Below are positions 5,774 through 6,046 of a DNA stretch of 6,046 nucleotides, in pieces. Source of the stretch: Candidatus Poseidoniaceae archaeon (lineage in GTDB: Archaea > Thermoplasmatota > Poseidoniia > Poseidoniales > Poseidoniaceae); assembly GCA_013329295.1 (NCBI GenBank), contig DUKP01000169.1, positions 1 through 6,046 on the forward strand, given 5' to 3'. The translations under genes and the position numbers were made by a program. A model generated the notes under the pieces. That model did no database searches. It had not been told where the DNA came from and was given only the letters and a program-made list of their open reading frames with translations. Numbering within the stretch: position 1 is the stretch's first letter; each line of letters begins with the position of its first letter.

Positions 5774-6046
5774 ATGTCCGAGGCAGTTGCGAGTGAAACT
5801 GGTCGCGACTTGAATATGGGTAGAGATTCAAGTTGGTTGATCAGTGCGGACATTATTGCAGTTTTTCTTGCCTTGATAGGTCAAGTCGTACTAACGCGTG
5901 CATTGATTACCGAAGATTATGGTATATTCATCATCGCTCTTGATGTATTTGCGACTACTTTCCTAATAATTGATCTTGGATTACCAACAATTCTTACTCG
6001 AGATGGGGCTAATTCTGTCAATAAGATTTGGGAGGCGATTTGGCGC
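5774..6046 (+). CDS. Wzx-like polysaccharide flippase (MOP superfamily), N-terminal 91 residues only
   Basis: An open frame of 91 codons from ATG at 5774 to the right edge. After a polar start of about 19 residues comes a membrane helix (about 20-40, WLISADIIAVFLALIGQVVL), then LTRALITEDYGIFIIALDVF (39-58). The pattern of Thr-Arg-aliphatic followed by Asp/Glu-Tyr-Gly is typical of Wzx/RfbX and related O-antigen or lipid-linked-oligosaccharide flippases. A second hydrophobic segment (about 50-68) ends in LGLPTILTRD (68-77), also characteristic. The full protein would normally have 400-500 residues and 12-14 helices, moving a lipid-linked glycan across the cytoplasmic membrane. GAGG 7 bases upstream supports the start; an in-frame ATG at residue 15 (MGRDSSW) is an alternative. 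The family call rests on a short N-terminal piece, so it is likely but not certain. Confidence 0.78.
   Translation, partial: MSEAVASETGRDLNMGRDSSWLISADIIAVFLALIGQVVLTRALITEDYGIFIIALDVFATTFLIIDLGLPTILTRDGANSVNKIWEAIWR

Overview
The window is a piece of a surface-polysaccharide locus from an AT-rich prokaryote, with a small iron-sulfur/redox gene pair inside it. Hand counts on a few 60-base lines give roughly 22-35% GC in the left half (for example 841-900 and 3421-3480) and about 40-53% in the dehydrogenase and bolA region, so the window is compositionally mosaic. The source is not certain. Good Shine-Dalgarno sites precede most genes, but the dehydrogenase at 3696 has none and instead has a TATA-like TTATATT about 30 bases upstream, as in archaeal leaderless transcripts. 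Together with the CGFS glutaredoxin/BolA pair, this makes a marine planktonic archaeon (Poseidoniales-like) possible. A low-GC marine bacterium is not excluded. This is inference.

Layout. Positions 1-3566 (minus strand) form a tightly packed operon, read right to left: an ABC-2 polysaccharide-export permease (Wzm/TagG type), its ATPase (Wzt/TagH type, ATGA overlap with the permease), and a large GT4 glycosyltransferase that starts 4 bases after the ATPase stop and runs off the left edge. Positions 3567-3695 are a divergent intergenic region with a possible 31-codon TTG-start leader ORF, a small hairpin around its stop codon, and a TATA-like element. Positions 3696-5045 (plus) hold a nucleotide-sugar 6-dehydrogenase. 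Its stop codon touches the stop codon of a convergent monothiol glutaredoxin (5046-5363, minus), which lies downstream of a BolA-family gene (5369-5686, minus) in a two-gene operon. An 87-base divergent intergenic region follows. From 5774 (plus) a Wzx/MOP-type flippase begins and is cut by the right edge.

How the genes fit together. The dehydrogenase would supply a UDP-hexuronate-type precursor. The glycosyltransferase would build the glycan. The ABC exporter and the Wzx-like flippase are two alternative ways of moving a finished glycan or a lipid-linked unit across the cytoplasmic membrane, so the region may hold two adjacent glycan modules. The BolA-glutaredoxin pair is a known [2Fe-2S] partnership with no obvious tie to glycan synthesis. 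I see no RNA genes, CRISPR array, insertion sequence or attachment site. I find no clearly undescribed system. The best leads are the unusual N-terminal part of the glycosyltransferase, the leader-ORF candidate before the dehydrogenase, and the C-terminal tail of the BolA protein.
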